48,974 nucleotides of DNA from Chloroflexota bacterium (GCA_030607875.1 JAUWJD010000026.1:1-48974); one strand, 5' to 3'. Positions 8,979 to 19,033 are shown, counted from the first letter of the stretch. Numbers and translations are program-made. Notes: generated by a model not told the origin, from the sequence alone.

Positions 8979-10511
8979 TCATTGCTCCTCTTTCACTGTG
9001 CTATGCTCCTGATCGCTGGGCAGCAGCGTAGCGCTGATGAGGAGTCCAACGCAGAGCCAGAACAGCGCTACTGCGTGTTGGAAGTTGATGTTGAAGAAGT
9101 AGTGATCGAGTGTGCCGCTGAAAAGCGCTCCTAATAGAGCGGTTAGCAGCCCCAGCACAATAGCTTCCAAGCGCGGGTTGTGTGCTTGCTCCTTGAGCCA
9201 GCTCAGGGTCTGTCGTACCATAAGCACATTGATCAGTAAGAATACACCGAGCCCTATCAAGCCCATCTCTTCCGCGATGAGCAGATAGACACTCGAGACG
9301 CCAATGTAGGTGTCAATGTCGGGGGCACCGGCAAAGCCTACACCGAGCCACGGGTACCGTGAGATGAGGATCAGCGCGTCCTTGTACTCACCGAATCGCA
9401 TCTGTGTGGCCAGGTCTTGGCCGCGCACGCCTTCCAAGAAGCGCTGCACATACCATTGTGTCTGCGGCAGCACCAAGACCAACAGCGCGACAAGCAGGAT
9501 CAGCACGAGCAGTTTGCGGTAGCGGAGCAGTGCAAGGACAAGGAGGCCGGCTCCAAGTCCTGCCAACGCACCTCGTGAGTAGGTAAGAAGCAGGCAGATG
9601 ACGAGCACTGCGAGCACTGGCAATACCAGCCAGTTGATGCCTCGCCCAACAGATGGCGAGACATGGCCTCGCCCACGCCACCATGGACGGAACAGAGGGA
9701 GTGGATCACGGGCCAGAAGCTGTGGCACGGTCACTCCCACCACGATGACGAGCAGTCCTCCCAGAACATTCGGATCAATAGAGGTGGATGTGGCACGCAA
9801 CGGCAGATCGGGGTTGTCCTCCACAAATCGCAGCACAGCGCTTCCTGATGGGTAACGAAAGATGCGCAGGGTGGAGAGCAGACGGATGGTCAGGTTGTGT
9901 GGCAAGACGTACAGCACGATGCCTATTGACGCCGCAGCCAGGCCAGCCAGAATGAGCGCCGTGACGATTTGCTCGAGATGCTTGCGGCTCTGCACGTTGT
10001 TGAGCACCAGGAAGAAGAGGAAGATGTTCAGCAGAAGCTCGACAAAGTGACGCAGGAGATTGGTGGTAAGGCTGGCAAAAGATAAACCAACCACAAATGA
10101 CGCGCATGCCAGCACCATAAAGATGGCGACGGGCAACCCCAACGGCGAGCTGGCGAAATGGTGTTTCTTCTTGCGGGCAACCTGGAATAGCCAGGTGAAC
10201 ACCAGCACTACGAGAACCAGGTCGAGCAGTGTAGGTGAGAAACCGATATTCGGGATGGGCAATGCAGCGAATGGCAGCAGGCAGATCAAGCCAGTCAAAG
10301 CGAAAAAGGTGAACTGTGTACTTCGCAGCATGACCAGGCCGCCAGCGACGGCTGCCAAAAAGGCGACAGCCAGTATGGGGCCTAGAAAGGCGAAAAGCAC
10401 ACCACCAGCGATGCCCACAATCAGACAGAGCCCCACAGTGGCGACCACTTGTCGCGCCTTGCTGCCTGTGACCAGCCAGGCTTGTAAGCGTCCGAGAAGT
10501 ACCTTTTGCAT
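8979..10511 (-). CDS. O-antigen ligase/polymerase-like integral membrane protein
   Basis: 510 residues with about 11-13 hydrophobic segments. The TYSRGALAGLGAGLL motif and the large loop with WLGVGFAG near the C-terminal third fit the Wzy/WaaL (O-antigen ligase-like) family, which polymerises or transfers lipid-linked glycans outside the cytoplasmic membrane. In a bacterium without evident LPS genes it more likely acts on exopolysaccharide or S-layer/teichoic-like glycan; that is inference. It is the last gene of a run of glycosyltransferases, 174 bp after the preceding one. Start ATG at 10511 has only a weak ribosome site. Confidence 0.85.
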   Translation of the reverse strand: MQKVLLGRLQAWLVTGSKARQVVATVGLCLIVGIAGGVLFAFLGPILAVAFLAAVAGGLVMLRSTQFTFFALTGLICLLPFAALPIPNIGFSPTLLDLVLVVLVFTWLFQVARKKKHHFASSPLGLPVAIFMVLACASFVVGLSFASLTTNLLRHFVELLLNIFLFFLVLNNVQSRKHLEQIVTALILAGLAAASIGIVLYVLPHNLTIRLLSTLRIFRYPSGSAVLRFVEDNPDLPLRATSTSIDPNVLGGLLVIVVGVTVPQLLARDPLPLFRPWWRGRGHVSPSVGRGINWLVLPVLAVLVICLLLTYSRGALAGLGAGLLVLALLRYRKLLVLILLVALLVLVLPQTQWYVQRFLEGVRGQDLATQMRFGEYKDALILISRYPWLGVGFAGAPDIDTYIGVSSVYLLIAEEMGLIGLGVFLLINVLMVRQTLSWLKEQAHNPRLEAIVLGLLTALLGALFSGTLDHYFFNINFQHAVALFWLCVGLLISATLLPSDQEHSTVKEEQ

Positions 10512-10685
10512 GTCAATGCGTCTCAGCTCGTTGCACTCAGCCAGGATGCGCAGTCTTGGCTGGCGATAGGTGCTACGTCGATTTGGATATTAACATACGA
10601 GCGCTCCGCGGGCAAGCCGCATGTCGACCAGGCCTCAGCTACATTTCACGTTAAGAGCGCTTCCACATATCAGGAGGCCGATGGG

Positions 10686-13454
10686 TTATGGTACCGCGCG
10701 CAGCACAGTGAGGCTTGCGTAATCTCTGATCTTGCCTGCTTGCTTAACACCGAGTCTTTGGGCGCTGTGTTCATCGTAGAGTACAACGATCAGCGTGTAG
10801 CTGCCAGGTTGTGTCTCCGACGTGATCGTCAGGACGTGTTCATCAGCAATGATCTCCTCGGGCAGCCAGGCTGTTGTGGGGTAGGTCCAGTGCACGGGAA
10901 TGCTATCATCCTGCACTATGATTTTCTGATCTGGGGAGAGCATCTGTACGCTCACTTTGTAGCTGGCTCCGATCTTCTCATTCGCCCGCCAGTAAAGCGT
11001 CAGTGTGATTGTCTCTCCGGGCTGGACGGAGGGAGCTTCCAGGTCATATCCGAGCAGTGTGATTCCCTCCTCAAACGGCAGATCCAGTGTCTGCTGCATG
11101 GGTAGCCTATCGTAGCGATGCTCGCGAGGTACAATGTGCAACGGCACCAGCGAGAGCCAGTTATCCTGAACGGCTGCTTGCAGGTCGTATTCCCCACCTG
11201 CAAGATCGGCAGGCATGGCCAGACGATAGATGGCGCGGTTGATCTCTTCAGCCTGCCATTCTGTAGTGGGATATCGGGAAATGACCGGCTTCTCATCTCT
11301 CCAGACTATCACGTTGTTCGCGTCCAGTAAACGGAAGTGTGCCTGTTGATCTGTACCCGGCGTGCTCAGGCAACGCCACCACAGTGTCAGCCGCAGGGCC
11401 TCTCCTGGACTGTATCTGTCAGTTACTACGCCGAAGCCATGCAACTCCAGGCCATTACCCATGTCGATCTGGAGCGGATTCTCGATCTCGGCAGCAACCT
11501 CGCCTAGCGCGGGCTTGGACAAAGCGAACTCTTCCAGGAGCAACGTCTGGCCCAGCGGTGCTCCGCGCTCGTCCACTAGATCCACGTTGCGCCGAGTCAC
11601 GGGGTCCAGGACTTGGAGATATGCTCGATAGGTGAAGGCGGGCAGATCAGCAGGCAGGGTCACGTCAACACGGCCGCGGATTGGCGTATCCTTGGGCCAC
11701 TCGGGCGGCAGGAAGTAGTCGGTACTCAGAGCCTGGTCTTGGCGCAGGTATTCATTTCCATCCAGGTCTTGGAGAATCAGCGTCAAGCTGTAGTTGCGCT
11801 CCAGTCGCTGTTGGGCTTGCCAGTAAAGGACATAGTGCAGTCGCCCGTCGTCGCTGCTGAGTCGATCAAAGCCCAGGAGGCGCAGTCCCGGCACAAAATC
11901 GGCATCCACCACCGTCTCGGGATCAGGATAGGCCACAATGCGTTGCGTATAGTCCTGAATGTCAAAGGCTCGCACTTGATATCCCAAGAACTGTTCTTCA
12001 ACATCGACTTCGCGACCTACCCGCATGAGTTCAGTGACCAGCATATCGGTAGGATCGGCAAACTCGCGATGCCAGAGGATCAGCCATACGCGCCTGGGCC
12101 GGGTGCCCAGCATGCCGTTGAGGACGTTCGCGGTGTGGGCAAAATTCTTTCCAACGTGTAATCCATACTGCGGCGTCGCTCCATGGTAATAGTATTGTAG
12201 TGCGTATGGAGCATTCTCTGCCAGCAGCAAAGCGTCGTTGGCCTGGACGTGTTGGGTGAGATAGGCTGCCAGCCCCCGTACGTCATCACGGCGGTTTTCG
12301 CGGCCTTCGACAATGGCCAGTGTAGAACGCAAGGACATGACAATTGCCCCGATGACGAGCAGGCTGAAGAGCGCACGCATCCACACTGCTTTGTGGCTGA
12401 GCAGAGGATATAGAGCCAGGACCGCGCAGATGTACAGCGGGGCTGCGACAGCAATCGCATAGCGCGTGACAAATTTTGGTGCCAGGGTAATCACTGCATA
12501 GGTCAGAACCAGCGGGATCAGGAAGGTCAGAAAGACCAGCGTGCTGCGCCGCACACGCTCGGAAAGCTGAAATCTCCTTTGTCGGGCAAAGTGGATCAGC
12601 AAGATGGCACTCAGGAGTGCCAGCAGCAAACCCAGACGTGCCGGGGCGTTGGGCAAAAACGTGTTCCACATGGCGCGCACGAAGAATCCCAGATCAACAC
12701 GCGTCGTGACCCAGTAGTCGGGTGTACGCAGCAGGCGTCCAATCTGCAAATAGGCCGGTCTGAGCCAGGGCAGGTATAACAGCCCAGCCAGCGCAGTGCT
12801 GAGCATCGTGCGCCGCAATGCCTGTCGGTCAAAGAACAGCGTGTACAGCCAGAAGGCTGGCACAATGAAGGCGGAGAAATACTGTGTGTAAAGGCTGGTG
12901 GCAAGGAGGTAACTGAAGATGCACCACCAGCGGAGAGTGGCTGTCCGCGTGGCCTTGAGGAACGCCCAGGTCGTTGCCAGGGATAGAGCGGCGGCAATGC
13001 TATACATGCGTGTTTCCTGCGCATAGAAGGCGATGAAGGGAGACGTGCCCACCAGCGCAGCAGCAGTCACGCCCGCTGCAGCCCAAGGCCAGCCTATCCC
13101 TTTCCTCTCGCCTGAGACCTCTCGTACGACGGCGAAAGTAAGTGGCACCAGCAGCACAGCGGCCAGAGCTGAGGGCATGCGCACGGCCCACTCGCTGTTC
13201 CCGGCCAGGAGCATCCAGAAATGAAGCAAGAGGTAGTACAGTGGGGGATGCAAATCCTCGTAGATCAGGGTGCGCAAGAGTTCCGGCAGTGACCTGGCAG
13301 CAAAGATGACGCTGAGTCCTTCATCGAACCACAGGCTTTGCCTATCCAAAGTGCGCGCATAAAGGGCAAAGACAAACAAGGCAAGGATTGCGACCGCAAG
13401 CTTCCCGGCCCCGTAGTGCTTTATCCATTGTTGAACTCGTGGCTCTTTCTGCAA
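10686..13454 (-). CDS. GT-C (family 39/ArnT-like) glycosyltransferase with three C-terminal beta modules
   Basis: 922 residues. The N-terminal half is a polytopic GT-C domain with SLWFDEGLSVIFAARS (conserved acidic pair of the first loop) and YEDLHPPLYYLLLHFW, typical of dolichyl/polyprenyl-phosphate sugar: protein or lipid transferases (PMT_2). From about residue 515 on, three ~115-residue beta-sandwich-like repeats follow, each with the pattern LxGxD/Y...PGExxxLTLYWR...Y.v.v.ll, then TYPTTAW.P.E. The modules lie on the outer side of the membrane by topology of the family. The start is TTG at 13454, supported by GGAG seven bases upstream. Donor and acceptor are unknown. The neighbouring GT-C gene carries related modules. 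Confidence 0.88.
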   Translation of the reverse strand: MQKEPRVQQWIKHYGAGKLAVAILALFVFALYARTLDRQSLWFDEGLSVIFAARSLPELLRTLIYEDLHPPLYYLLLHFWMLLAGNSEWAVRMPSALAAVLLVPLTFAVVREVSGERKGIGWPWAAAGVTAAALVGTSPFIAFYAQETRMYSIAAALSLATTWAFLKATRTATLRWWCIFSYLLATSLYTQYFSAFIVPAFWLYTLFFDRQALRRTMLSTALAGLLYLPWLRPAYLQIGRLLRTPDYWVTTRVDLGFFVRAMWNTFLPNAPARLGLLLALLSAILLIHFARQRRFQLSERVRRSTLVFLTFLIPLVLTYAVITLAPKFVTRYAIAVAAPLYICAVLALYPLLSHKAVWMRALFSLLVIGAIVMSLRSTLAIVEGRENRRDDVRGLAAYLTQHVQANDALLLAENAPYALQYYYHGATPQYGLHVGKNFAHTANVLNGMLGTRPRRVWLILWHREFADPTDMLVTELMRVGREVDVEEQFLGYQVRAFDIQDYTQRIVAYPDPETVVDADFVPGLRLLGFDRLSSDDGRLHYVLYWQAQQRLERNYSLTLILQDLDGNEYLRQDQALSTDYFLPPEWPKDTPIRGRVDVTLPADLPAFTYRAYLQVLDPVTRRNVDLVDERGAPLGQTLLLEEFALSKPALGEVAAEIENPLQIDMGNGLELHGFGVVTDRYSPGEALRLTLWWRCLSTPGTDQQAHFRLLDANNVIVWRDEKPVISRYPTTEWQAEEINRAIYRLAMPADLAGGEYDLQAAVQDNWLSLVPLHIVPREHRYDRLPMQQTLDLPFEEGITLLGYDLEAPSVQPGETITLTLYWRANEKIGASYKVSVQMLSPDQKIIVQDDSIPVHWTYPTTAWLPEEIIADEHVLTITSETQPGSYTLIVVLYDEHSAQRLGVKQAGKIRDYASLTVLRAVP

Positions 13455-13524
13455 TCGAATGCTCCAGCCGTTGGCCCCCCATTCAGGGCACCAGACAATC
13501 TCGCAGCGATGCTCGTCGTCGAAC

Positions 13525-15936
13525 CTATTCGCCCATGCGGACTCGAGTTAGGGCAATATAGTCGCTCTGCGGTTGCCCGCCAGCATCCAGTACCCACAAC
13601 CGCTGTTGCGTCGCGGCCAGGTACAGGCCAATGTGAATTGAATAGACCCCCGGAGATGCATCAGGTGGCAGAGTCAACTGATAACTGTCCTCGATGATTG
13701 CGCCCGGCTGCCATCCCGACGTTGGAGCATTGCCGCGCTGGGGCCAACTGTCCATCTGAGCAACGCGGTCCCCGCTCTCTGATAGCAGGTGCGTGAAGAC
13801 GCTGTAATTCTCATCGACAGTCCGCAGTGCTTGCCAGTATAGGGTCAAATGAAAGGTTTCCCCCGGCGCGGCCATCCTCCTGTCCAGATTGTAGCCCACC
13901 AGAGCAATCTCGTCACCAAAGCTAACTTGCATGGCGTTTGGTATGGGTCCTTCTTGAACGGGCGCGATGGTCAGTGGATGGAATCGTGCATTGTCGCCCA
14001 GTTCCTGACCTTGTGCGTCCGTTGTCACGAGGCGCTGTTGAGATGTCTTCTCGTAGAGCCCAACCTCCAGTTGGGCCTTGTCCGGTGCAAAAGCAGTCAC
14101 CGACACCGCCAGCATGTGTGAATCGGCAAATGTCTCGCCTACCCTCCAATTGCGCGTGGGGCATGTTCCCAGACACGGATAGGTATCTCGTTGGGCGATG
14201 ATCAGGTCGTGCTCCCCTAACAGGTGAACGAAGACGGTATAGTCCACATCGACGGGCGCCAGGCAGCGCCAGTACAGGGTCACGGGAAGAACGTCGCCTG
14301 GATGCAGTTCGCCGGCGGCGTCTGCTGTGTAAGCTAGCAGTTCAATCTCCTCGGCAAAACGGATATGCAGAGGGGCGGCTCCTGGAGGGATCTCCGTGCT
14401 GCCCCATTGTGTGTATCGCGGTGTCTGTCGGCGGTAGACGGTCACCGGTCCGCCCCAGAAGCGGGTGTCCTCAAAGACCTGCACCGGAGCATAAGCCAGC
14501 TTGAACCACTCGTCAGCACGCACATCATAGGAATACAGGGGGTTTACGCGCGTGAGCACAACATAGTCAGGCTGGTAGTACAGCAGAGCCCAATGCATGT
14601 TGCCATCTTTGAGTGCCTCCGCTACGTCTGGACGCAACAGCCCTAGAAAATCTACCATGGTGCGCTCTGAGTAGTAGCCGATTACACCTACTTCGGTGAC
14701 ACCGATCACTGCATCTTGCGGCGTATACTCTTTCAGCCATTCCCCGACCTGGCGGTATACTTCGACCTTGGCCTCTGGCAGCACCTTGTAAACCTTCGAC
14801 TCTGGTGGTGTGCTGCCGGGATGCAGCAAAGCCTGATGGATTTGCCTGTTCGAGATGAGCTGAGGGGTAAGCAGCAGCAACAATACAATGATCATTGCCG
14901 TATTTTGGACTCCAACGGGCCTCTTGAGTAGTGATGCGATTTGCTCCATCAGCGCGGCCAACCCCGATGCCACCAGCAGTGTAAGAGCAGGAATCATTGG
15001 CACATAGTACCAATGGTATGGGGCTACTTGCAGCGCTACGTATCCGGCAAGATGGAGCAGTGCCCAGAGAAAGAGTGGCCACAATCTGTTGCCGTGTCTA
15101 ATCATAGCGGCGATTCCGGCGAGAATGCATGGGATTAAGAGAATGTAGAGCTTGCTTTGGTGCAGACAGGCCTGTGCTAGAATCCATGCCCCCTTGAGGA
15201 AGGAGGTGTGCGCGTAAAAGCCGGTGACGCCGAGTTTGGCCTGGGCGGACTTGGCAGCCAGAGTGACGGGTACAGGCGAGCCAAAGGTAAGGGTCAGGTA
15301 GATGACCAAAGGCGCGCAAACTGCGAGATAGACGATGAGGGCTTTCCAGGGGAAACGGCGTCTGGTAGCGAGGTAGTGCAGGCCCAACACTGCTGCCGGA
15401 ATGATGCCGTCTCCCCGTGTCAGCAGTGCCAGTGCTAGCAAGGCCGAGGTGACAGACAGGCGGTCCTGGAAGTAGAAGTAGAAAGCGGCCAGCACAAGTG
15501 CCAGGTAGAACCCAATCTCGAAACCCAGGCTCAGCCACAGCAGCGGCGAGGTGATAAAGAGGATGGCGGCAATCGCTCCCCCCCACCTTTGCCGCAGATC
15601 CTTCGCCAGCAGGTAGATGAAGCATCCCCCGACAAACAGCGCGGTCACGTTCAGCCAGTTGCTCAAGGTCGGCAAATCGTCCGTAGCCCAGGCCAGAGCG
15701 GCCAACAGCAGAGCGTACAATGGAGCCGTTGTGCTCAATACATATTCTCCCTGGTTGTAGACCAGGCCGTAACCTTGGCTCACGTTGCGAGCATAGCGAT
15801 AGGTGACAAATGGATCGTCGACAGCCACGCGCCCCAGGTAGAGACCCAGAACCAGGGTAATGACCAGCAGACAGAGGATGATGCCACTGTCATGGCGCAT
15901 TGCAATTGTGCTCCGACTATACAATGGCCTTTGCAT
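13525..15936 (-). CDS. GT-C type membrane glycosyltransferase with two C-terminal beta modules
   Basis: 803 residues from ATG at 15936; a longer frame to 16017 exists, but the ATG at 15936 shares one base with the upstream stop (TGATG) and has GGAG about ten bases upstream, so coupling decides the start. The N-terminal ~400 residues are polytopic with VDDPFVTYRYARNVSQG in the first loop, the place of the catalytic acidic residues in GT-C enzymes. About 400-550 is a soluble region (VIGVTEVGVIGYYSERTMVD). Two tandem beta modules close the protein (LPVTLYWRCLAPVDVDYTVF and FHLTLYWQALRTVDENYSVF). It probably transfers a sugar from a polyprenyl carrier on the outer face of the membrane. Exact substrate unknown. 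Confidence 0.85.
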   Translation of the reverse strand: MQRPLYSRSTIAMRHDSGIILCLLVITLVLGLYLGRVAVDDPFVTYRYARNVSQGYGLVYNQGEYVLSTTAPLYALLLAALAWATDDLPTLSNWLNVTALFVGGCFIYLLAKDLRQRWGGAIAAILFITSPLLWLSLGFEIGFYLALVLAAFYFYFQDRLSVTSALLALALLTRGDGIIPAAVLGLHYLATRRRFPWKALIVYLAVCAPLVIYLTLTFGSPVPVTLAAKSAQAKLGVTGFYAHTSFLKGAWILAQACLHQSKLYILLIPCILAGIAAMIRHGNRLWPLFLWALLHLAGYVALQVAPYHWYYVPMIPALTLLVASGLAALMEQIASLLKRPVGVQNTAMIIVLLLLLTPQLISNRQIHQALLHPGSTPPESKVYKVLPEAKVEVYRQVGEWLKEYTPQDAVIGVTEVGVIGYYSERTMVDFLGLLRPDVAEALKDGNMHWALLYYQPDYVVLTRVNPLYSYDVRADEWFKLAYAPVQVFEDTRFWGGPVTVYRRQTPRYTQWGSTEIPPGAAPLHIRFAEEIELLAYTADAAGELHPGDVLPVTLYWRCLAPVDVDYTVFVHLLGEHDLIIAQRDTYPCLGTCPTRNWRVGETFADSHMLAVSVTAFAPDKAQLEVGLYEKTSQQRLVTTDAQGQELGDNARFHPLTIAPVQEGPIPNAMQVSFGDEIALVGYNLDRRMAAPGETFHLTLYWQALRTVDENYSVFTHLLSESGDRVAQMDSWPQRGNAPTSGWQPGAIIEDSYQLTLPPDASPGVYSIHIGLYLAATQQRLWVLDAGGQPQSDYIALTRVRMGE

Positions 15937-17156
15937 CAGCTCATGCTCCGTCGGACGGATGAAGAGGCGAGGAGTTCGCTGTACAGTTGCGCTGTTTGGG
16001 CAGCAATATGGTCCCAAGCAAAGTCCTTGGCTAGGACCAATGCTCCGCGTGCTAGCTGAGTGCGCAATACAGGCGTGGACACCAGTTTTTCTACTGCGTC
16101 AGCCGTTGCCAATGGGTGGTCGGCCGGCACGAGGAGGATGTTCTCTCCGTCAGCCAGTGTGGGATTTGGCGTTCTGGGCTGGGTACTGACGATGGGCAGC
16201 CCGTGTGCCAGCGCGGCCATGAAACTGCCACGCCGATAGGAGACCCCATCCCTGTAAGGCAGAACGCAAATGTCCGCCGCCAGGAAGTTCGCCGAGACTT
16301 GCTCTGGAGGCGTGTATCCAGTCCACAAAATAAGCTCCGTCAGGCCGAGTTTACTGCTGAGAGTCTTGATGCGCTCCAAATAGGCCACATTGGTCGGATC
16401 GCTGTCGCCTACCTGGCCACCGATCATCAGCAGCTTTGCCCTGCGTCCACGCCGTACCAATTCTGCCAGGGAACGCAGCAGCGTCTCGCCTCCCTTGCTT
16501 TCGTTAAGGAAGCCAAAATAGCACAGCAGCACTTCATCCTCCAAGACTCCCAGATGCCTGCGCCAGGCCGCACGGTCGTAGCCCGGAGGCGGCTGCGGGT
16601 GGATGTTGCTGCCAATGGGTATCAGCCGGAGGGTATTGGGCAAATGAACTCGCGTGAGTTGTTCATAGTCCTCACTGTTGGTAGCAATCACAGCGTCGCT
16701 CCAGCGTGCGGGCAGTCGAGTGATCCACCGGCGTACTACTCCAGCTTTGGGGAAGAGGTATGGCACACGTAGATCGTGGAATGTGATCAGCACACGCGGC
16801 CGCTGCCTGCTCAGGCGTAGGCGCAGCGGCAGAAAGTTGATCGCTGGGTGCATGGCGTATGCCGCTGTCTGATACTGAATGTGCAGGATGTCGCTCTCGT
16901 AGGCGCACACCGTACGCAGGACATGCCTCCAACAGGCCCAGTCCCAATCGTGGACAACTGGGCAGACCTCGGGTGCTGCCAGTATGCTGTCAGCGGATGC
17001 CGTATTCTGCCGCCTGTGAGCCGGTACCGCTTTATGCGACGTAAGGACGACGACCTGGTGTCCCAGTTGCATGAGGGCGCGTCCCAATTCGTGTGTGCAG
17101 TCTCCTACTCCGCCCTGCATGGGTGGGTATTCTCCTGCGACGAAACAGATCCTCAC
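15936..17156 (-). CDS. Glycosyltransferase family 4 (GT-B fold)
   Basis: 406 residues. The N-terminus RICFVAGEYPPMQGGVGDC is the typical GT4 opening loop, and the C-terminal half has LLCYFGFLNESKGGETLL, LILWTGYTPPEQVSANFLAADICVLPY and AALAHGLPIVST, the nucleotide-sugar-binding half of a GT-B enzyme. The protein is cytoplasmic or membrane-associated and should add a hexose to a lipid-linked or polysaccharide intermediate. The start is GTG at 17156, which overlaps the upstream GT2 stop as GTGA; its own stop overlaps the next start as TGATG. Tight coupling places it in one unit with the GT2 and GT-C genes. Confidence 0.9.
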   Translation of the reverse strand: MRICFVAGEYPPMQGGVGDCTHELGRALMQLGHQVVVLTSHKAVPAHRRQNTASADSILAAPEVCPVVHDWDWACWRHVLRTVCAYESDILHIQYQTAAYAMHPAINFLPLRLRLSRQRPRVLITFHDLRVPYLFPKAGVVRRWITRLPARWSDAVIATNSEDYEQLTRVHLPNTLRLIPIGSNIHPQPPPGYDRAAWRRHLGVLEDEVLLCYFGFLNESKGGETLLRSLAELVRRGRRAKLLMIGGQVGDSDPTNVAYLERIKTLSSKLGLTELILWTGYTPPEQVSANFLAADICVLPYRDGVSYRRGSFMAALAHGLPIVSTQPRTPNPTLADGENILLVPADHPLATADAVEKLVSTPVLRTQLARGALVLAKDFAWDHIAAQTAQLYSELLASSSVRRSMS

Positions 17157-18163
17157 CGTTGCCCTCCGCCTGGTGGATGCCGAAAAGATGCCCCCTTGTG
17201 CGCTTGCTTTTCAGGTGGGAGAGCCTCGCCTGGTGCACGCAAACCAGAGCGCAGCACGCGCAGATAGGCCGCAATGCGCTCACGGCGCAAGGGGCGTCTG
17301 TGCCCTATCAGCCACTTGAGGGTTTCGAGGCACAGTTGGTAGACGTAACTTGCCAGGAGGAAGAGCCGCAGGGTTTCACCAGCCAGCACACCGTGGTGCT
17401 TGCGAAAGTAGAGCATTTTGCTGCTCTGGAAGTAGATATGCCGCACGGGCACAACCTGAATGCTGCTTTGACCTTCGTGATGCACAACGGTTGCCGAGGG
17501 GATGTAGACCACACGCCATCCGGCAGTCTTCAGCCGGCGGCACCAGTCCAGCTCTTCGGAGTACATGAAAAAAGTCTCATCCAGGGGTCCAACTTGCTCC
17601 CATGCTTGACGCCGGATAAGCAGGCACGCGCCGATTACCCAGTCCACGTCCTGTGCTTCGTCATCGCCTCGATCCGCGATGTAGTAGCGGCTGAGCACCC
17701 GGTTCTTGGGCAACCATTGTTGCAGTGTGGTACTCTCCAGAAATGCTGTGGCCAATGTGGGAAAGCGACGCCGCGAGGATTGGATATGCCCGTCTGGAAA
17801 CAGCAGTTTTGGGCCGAGGGCTCCCACGTCCAGGTGGCTGTCCATGTAGGCGACCATCGTGGACAAGGCATTGCCGATTGCCTCCGTGTCGGGGTTGAGC
17901 AACAGCATGTATCGTCCGCTGCTGCCCACAATGCCCACATTGTTGCCCCTGGCAAAGCCCAAGTTCAAGTGGCTGGCAATAAGCTTGACGCTGGGGAAGC
18001 ACTGGCGCACCATGTCCGGGCTGCCGTCGGTGGATGCGTTATCCACAACGATGATTTCACATTGAGGCACATCCTGCCCGTGGCATCTGAGCAGCGAAGA
18101 CAGACAGCGCTCCAGTAGCGCCTTGACGTTCCAGCTAACGATGATTACGGACAGGTCGATCAA
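17153..18163 (-). CDS. Glycosyltransferase family 2 (rhamnosyltransferase-like)
   Basis: The GT-A domain is clear: LSVIIVSWNVKALLERCLSS, IIVVDNASTDGS, LLLNPDTEAIG and the acceptor-side signature FFMYSEELDWCRRLKTAGW followed by VVHHEGQSS. This set is seen in WbbL/RfbF-like rhamnosyltransferases. The C-terminal ~80 residues have an amphipathic/hydrophobic segment (RLFLLASYVYQLCLETLKW). The frame can be opened from GTG at 18208, but that codon sits inside a 7-bp-stem hairpin; TTG at 18163 has GGAG seven bases upstream and starts just before the conserved LSVIIVSW, so it is preferred (336 residues). The stop overlaps the GT4 start (GTGA). Sugar specificity is not determinable from sequence. Confidence 0.88.
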   Translation of the reverse strand: MIDLSVIIVSWNVKALLERCLSSLLRCHGQDVPQCEIIVVDNASTDGSPDMVRQCFPSVKLIASHLNLGFARGNNVGIVGSSGRYMLLLNPDTEAIGNALSTMVAYMDSHLDVGALGPKLLFPDGHIQSSRRRFPTLATAFLESTTLQQWLPKNRVLSRYYIADRGDDEAQDVDWVIGACLLIRRQAWEQVGPLDETFFMYSEELDWCRRLKTAGWRVVYIPSATVVHHEGQSSIQVVPVRHIYFQSSKMLYFRKHHGVLAGETLRLFLLASYVYQLCLETLKWLIGHRRPLRRERIAAYLRVLRSGLRAPGEALPPEKQAHKGASFRHPPGGGQR

Positions 18164-18202
18164 GATAGGATCTCCCGTGGGCTTACTCTCCACAATAAGC
18201 AA

Positions 18203-18223
18203 GGGCACAATTCAACTGTGCCC
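18203..18223 (-). terminator. Perfect 7-bp hairpin between tatD and the GT2 gene
   Basis: GGGCACA at 18203-18209 and TGTGCCC at 18217-18223 with a 7-base loop. On the minus strand it follows the tatD stop and is followed by TTGCTTATT, a poor T tract. It may be a weak terminator ending the tatD transcript or a structure at the 5' end of the glycan operon. Confidence 0.45.
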
Positions 18224-18256
18224 CTATCGGACAGCATAGTGAATGCCTATTTTACC

Positions 18257-19033
18257 TCAAGGCATACCTGCAAGTCCAAACAGCCGTCTTGCGTTTGCTG
18301 TGGTGATTTCAGCGACTTGCTCCAAGGGCAGATCCTTCAACTCAGCAATCTTGGCAGCGACCAAGCGCACATGGGCTGGTTCGTTGCGTCGGCCTCGGTG
18401 GGGATGTGGTACCAGGTAGGGGCAATCGGTTTCTACGAGCATGCGCTCGAGCGGCAGTCGGCGCACCAGTTCTTGCAGCCTGCGCGCATTCTGGAACGTA
18501 ACCGGGCCGGCGAATGATAGATAAAAGTCCATCTCCATGGCCTGCATGGCCATGTCATAGTCACCGGAGAAGCAGTGCAAGACGCCTCTCAAGCCCCTCG
18601 CCTTGTCTCGCAGGATGGACAGGACTTGTTCATGAGCGTCCCGATCGTGGATGATCACCGGCTTGGCCATTTTGTGGGCCAGTGCCAACTGGGTCACAAA
18701 GGCCTCCCGCTGACTGTCTGGCGGCGACAGATTCCGGTAAAAGTCCAGACCGATTTCGCCGATGGCTACGACTTGGGGCTGTTCGCTCAGGTGTGCCAAT
18801 TCCCCAAGTTCATCATGCCCTAAGTGGGACGCATCGTGCGGATGTACGCCGACAGCCGCATAGATGCTGGGGTGTTGTTGCGCCAAGGCCACGGCTGCGC
18901 GGCTCGACTTGAGGTCGACACCTACGGTTACGATGGCCTGGACACCTGCTGCCAAAGCCCTGGAGATGACCTCCGCACGGTCGTCCTTGAACTTGTGGGA
19001 GTCCAGATGGGCGTGCGTATCGACGAGGATCAA
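18257..19033 (-). CDS. tatD: TatD family metal-dependent deoxyribonuclease/hydrolase
   Basis: 258 residues, full length for the family. The metal ligands are visible: DTHAHLD near the N-terminus, GEIGLDFYRN, PVIIHDRDAH, LRGVLHCFSGD and the C-terminal VETDCPYLVP. TatD-type enzymes are TIM-barrel hydrolases acting on DNA 3' ends; other members have less clear substrates. The start is TTG at 19033, which overlaps the upstream mutase stop as TTGA, so it is translated from the same mRNA. A hairpin lies beyond its stop. Confidence 0.93.
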   Translation of the reverse strand: MILVDTHAHLDSHKFKDDRAEVISRALAAGVQAIVTVGVDLKSSRAAVALAQQHPSIYAAVGVHPHDASHLGHDELGELAHLSEQPQVVAIGEIGLDFYRNLSPPDSQREAFVTQLALAHKMAKPVIIHDRDAHEQVLSILRDKARGLRGVLHCFSGDYDMAMQAMEMDFYLSFAGPVTFQNARRLQELVRRLPLERMLVETDCPYLVPHPHRGRRNEPAHVRLVAAKIAELKDLPLEQVAEITTANARRLFGLAGMP

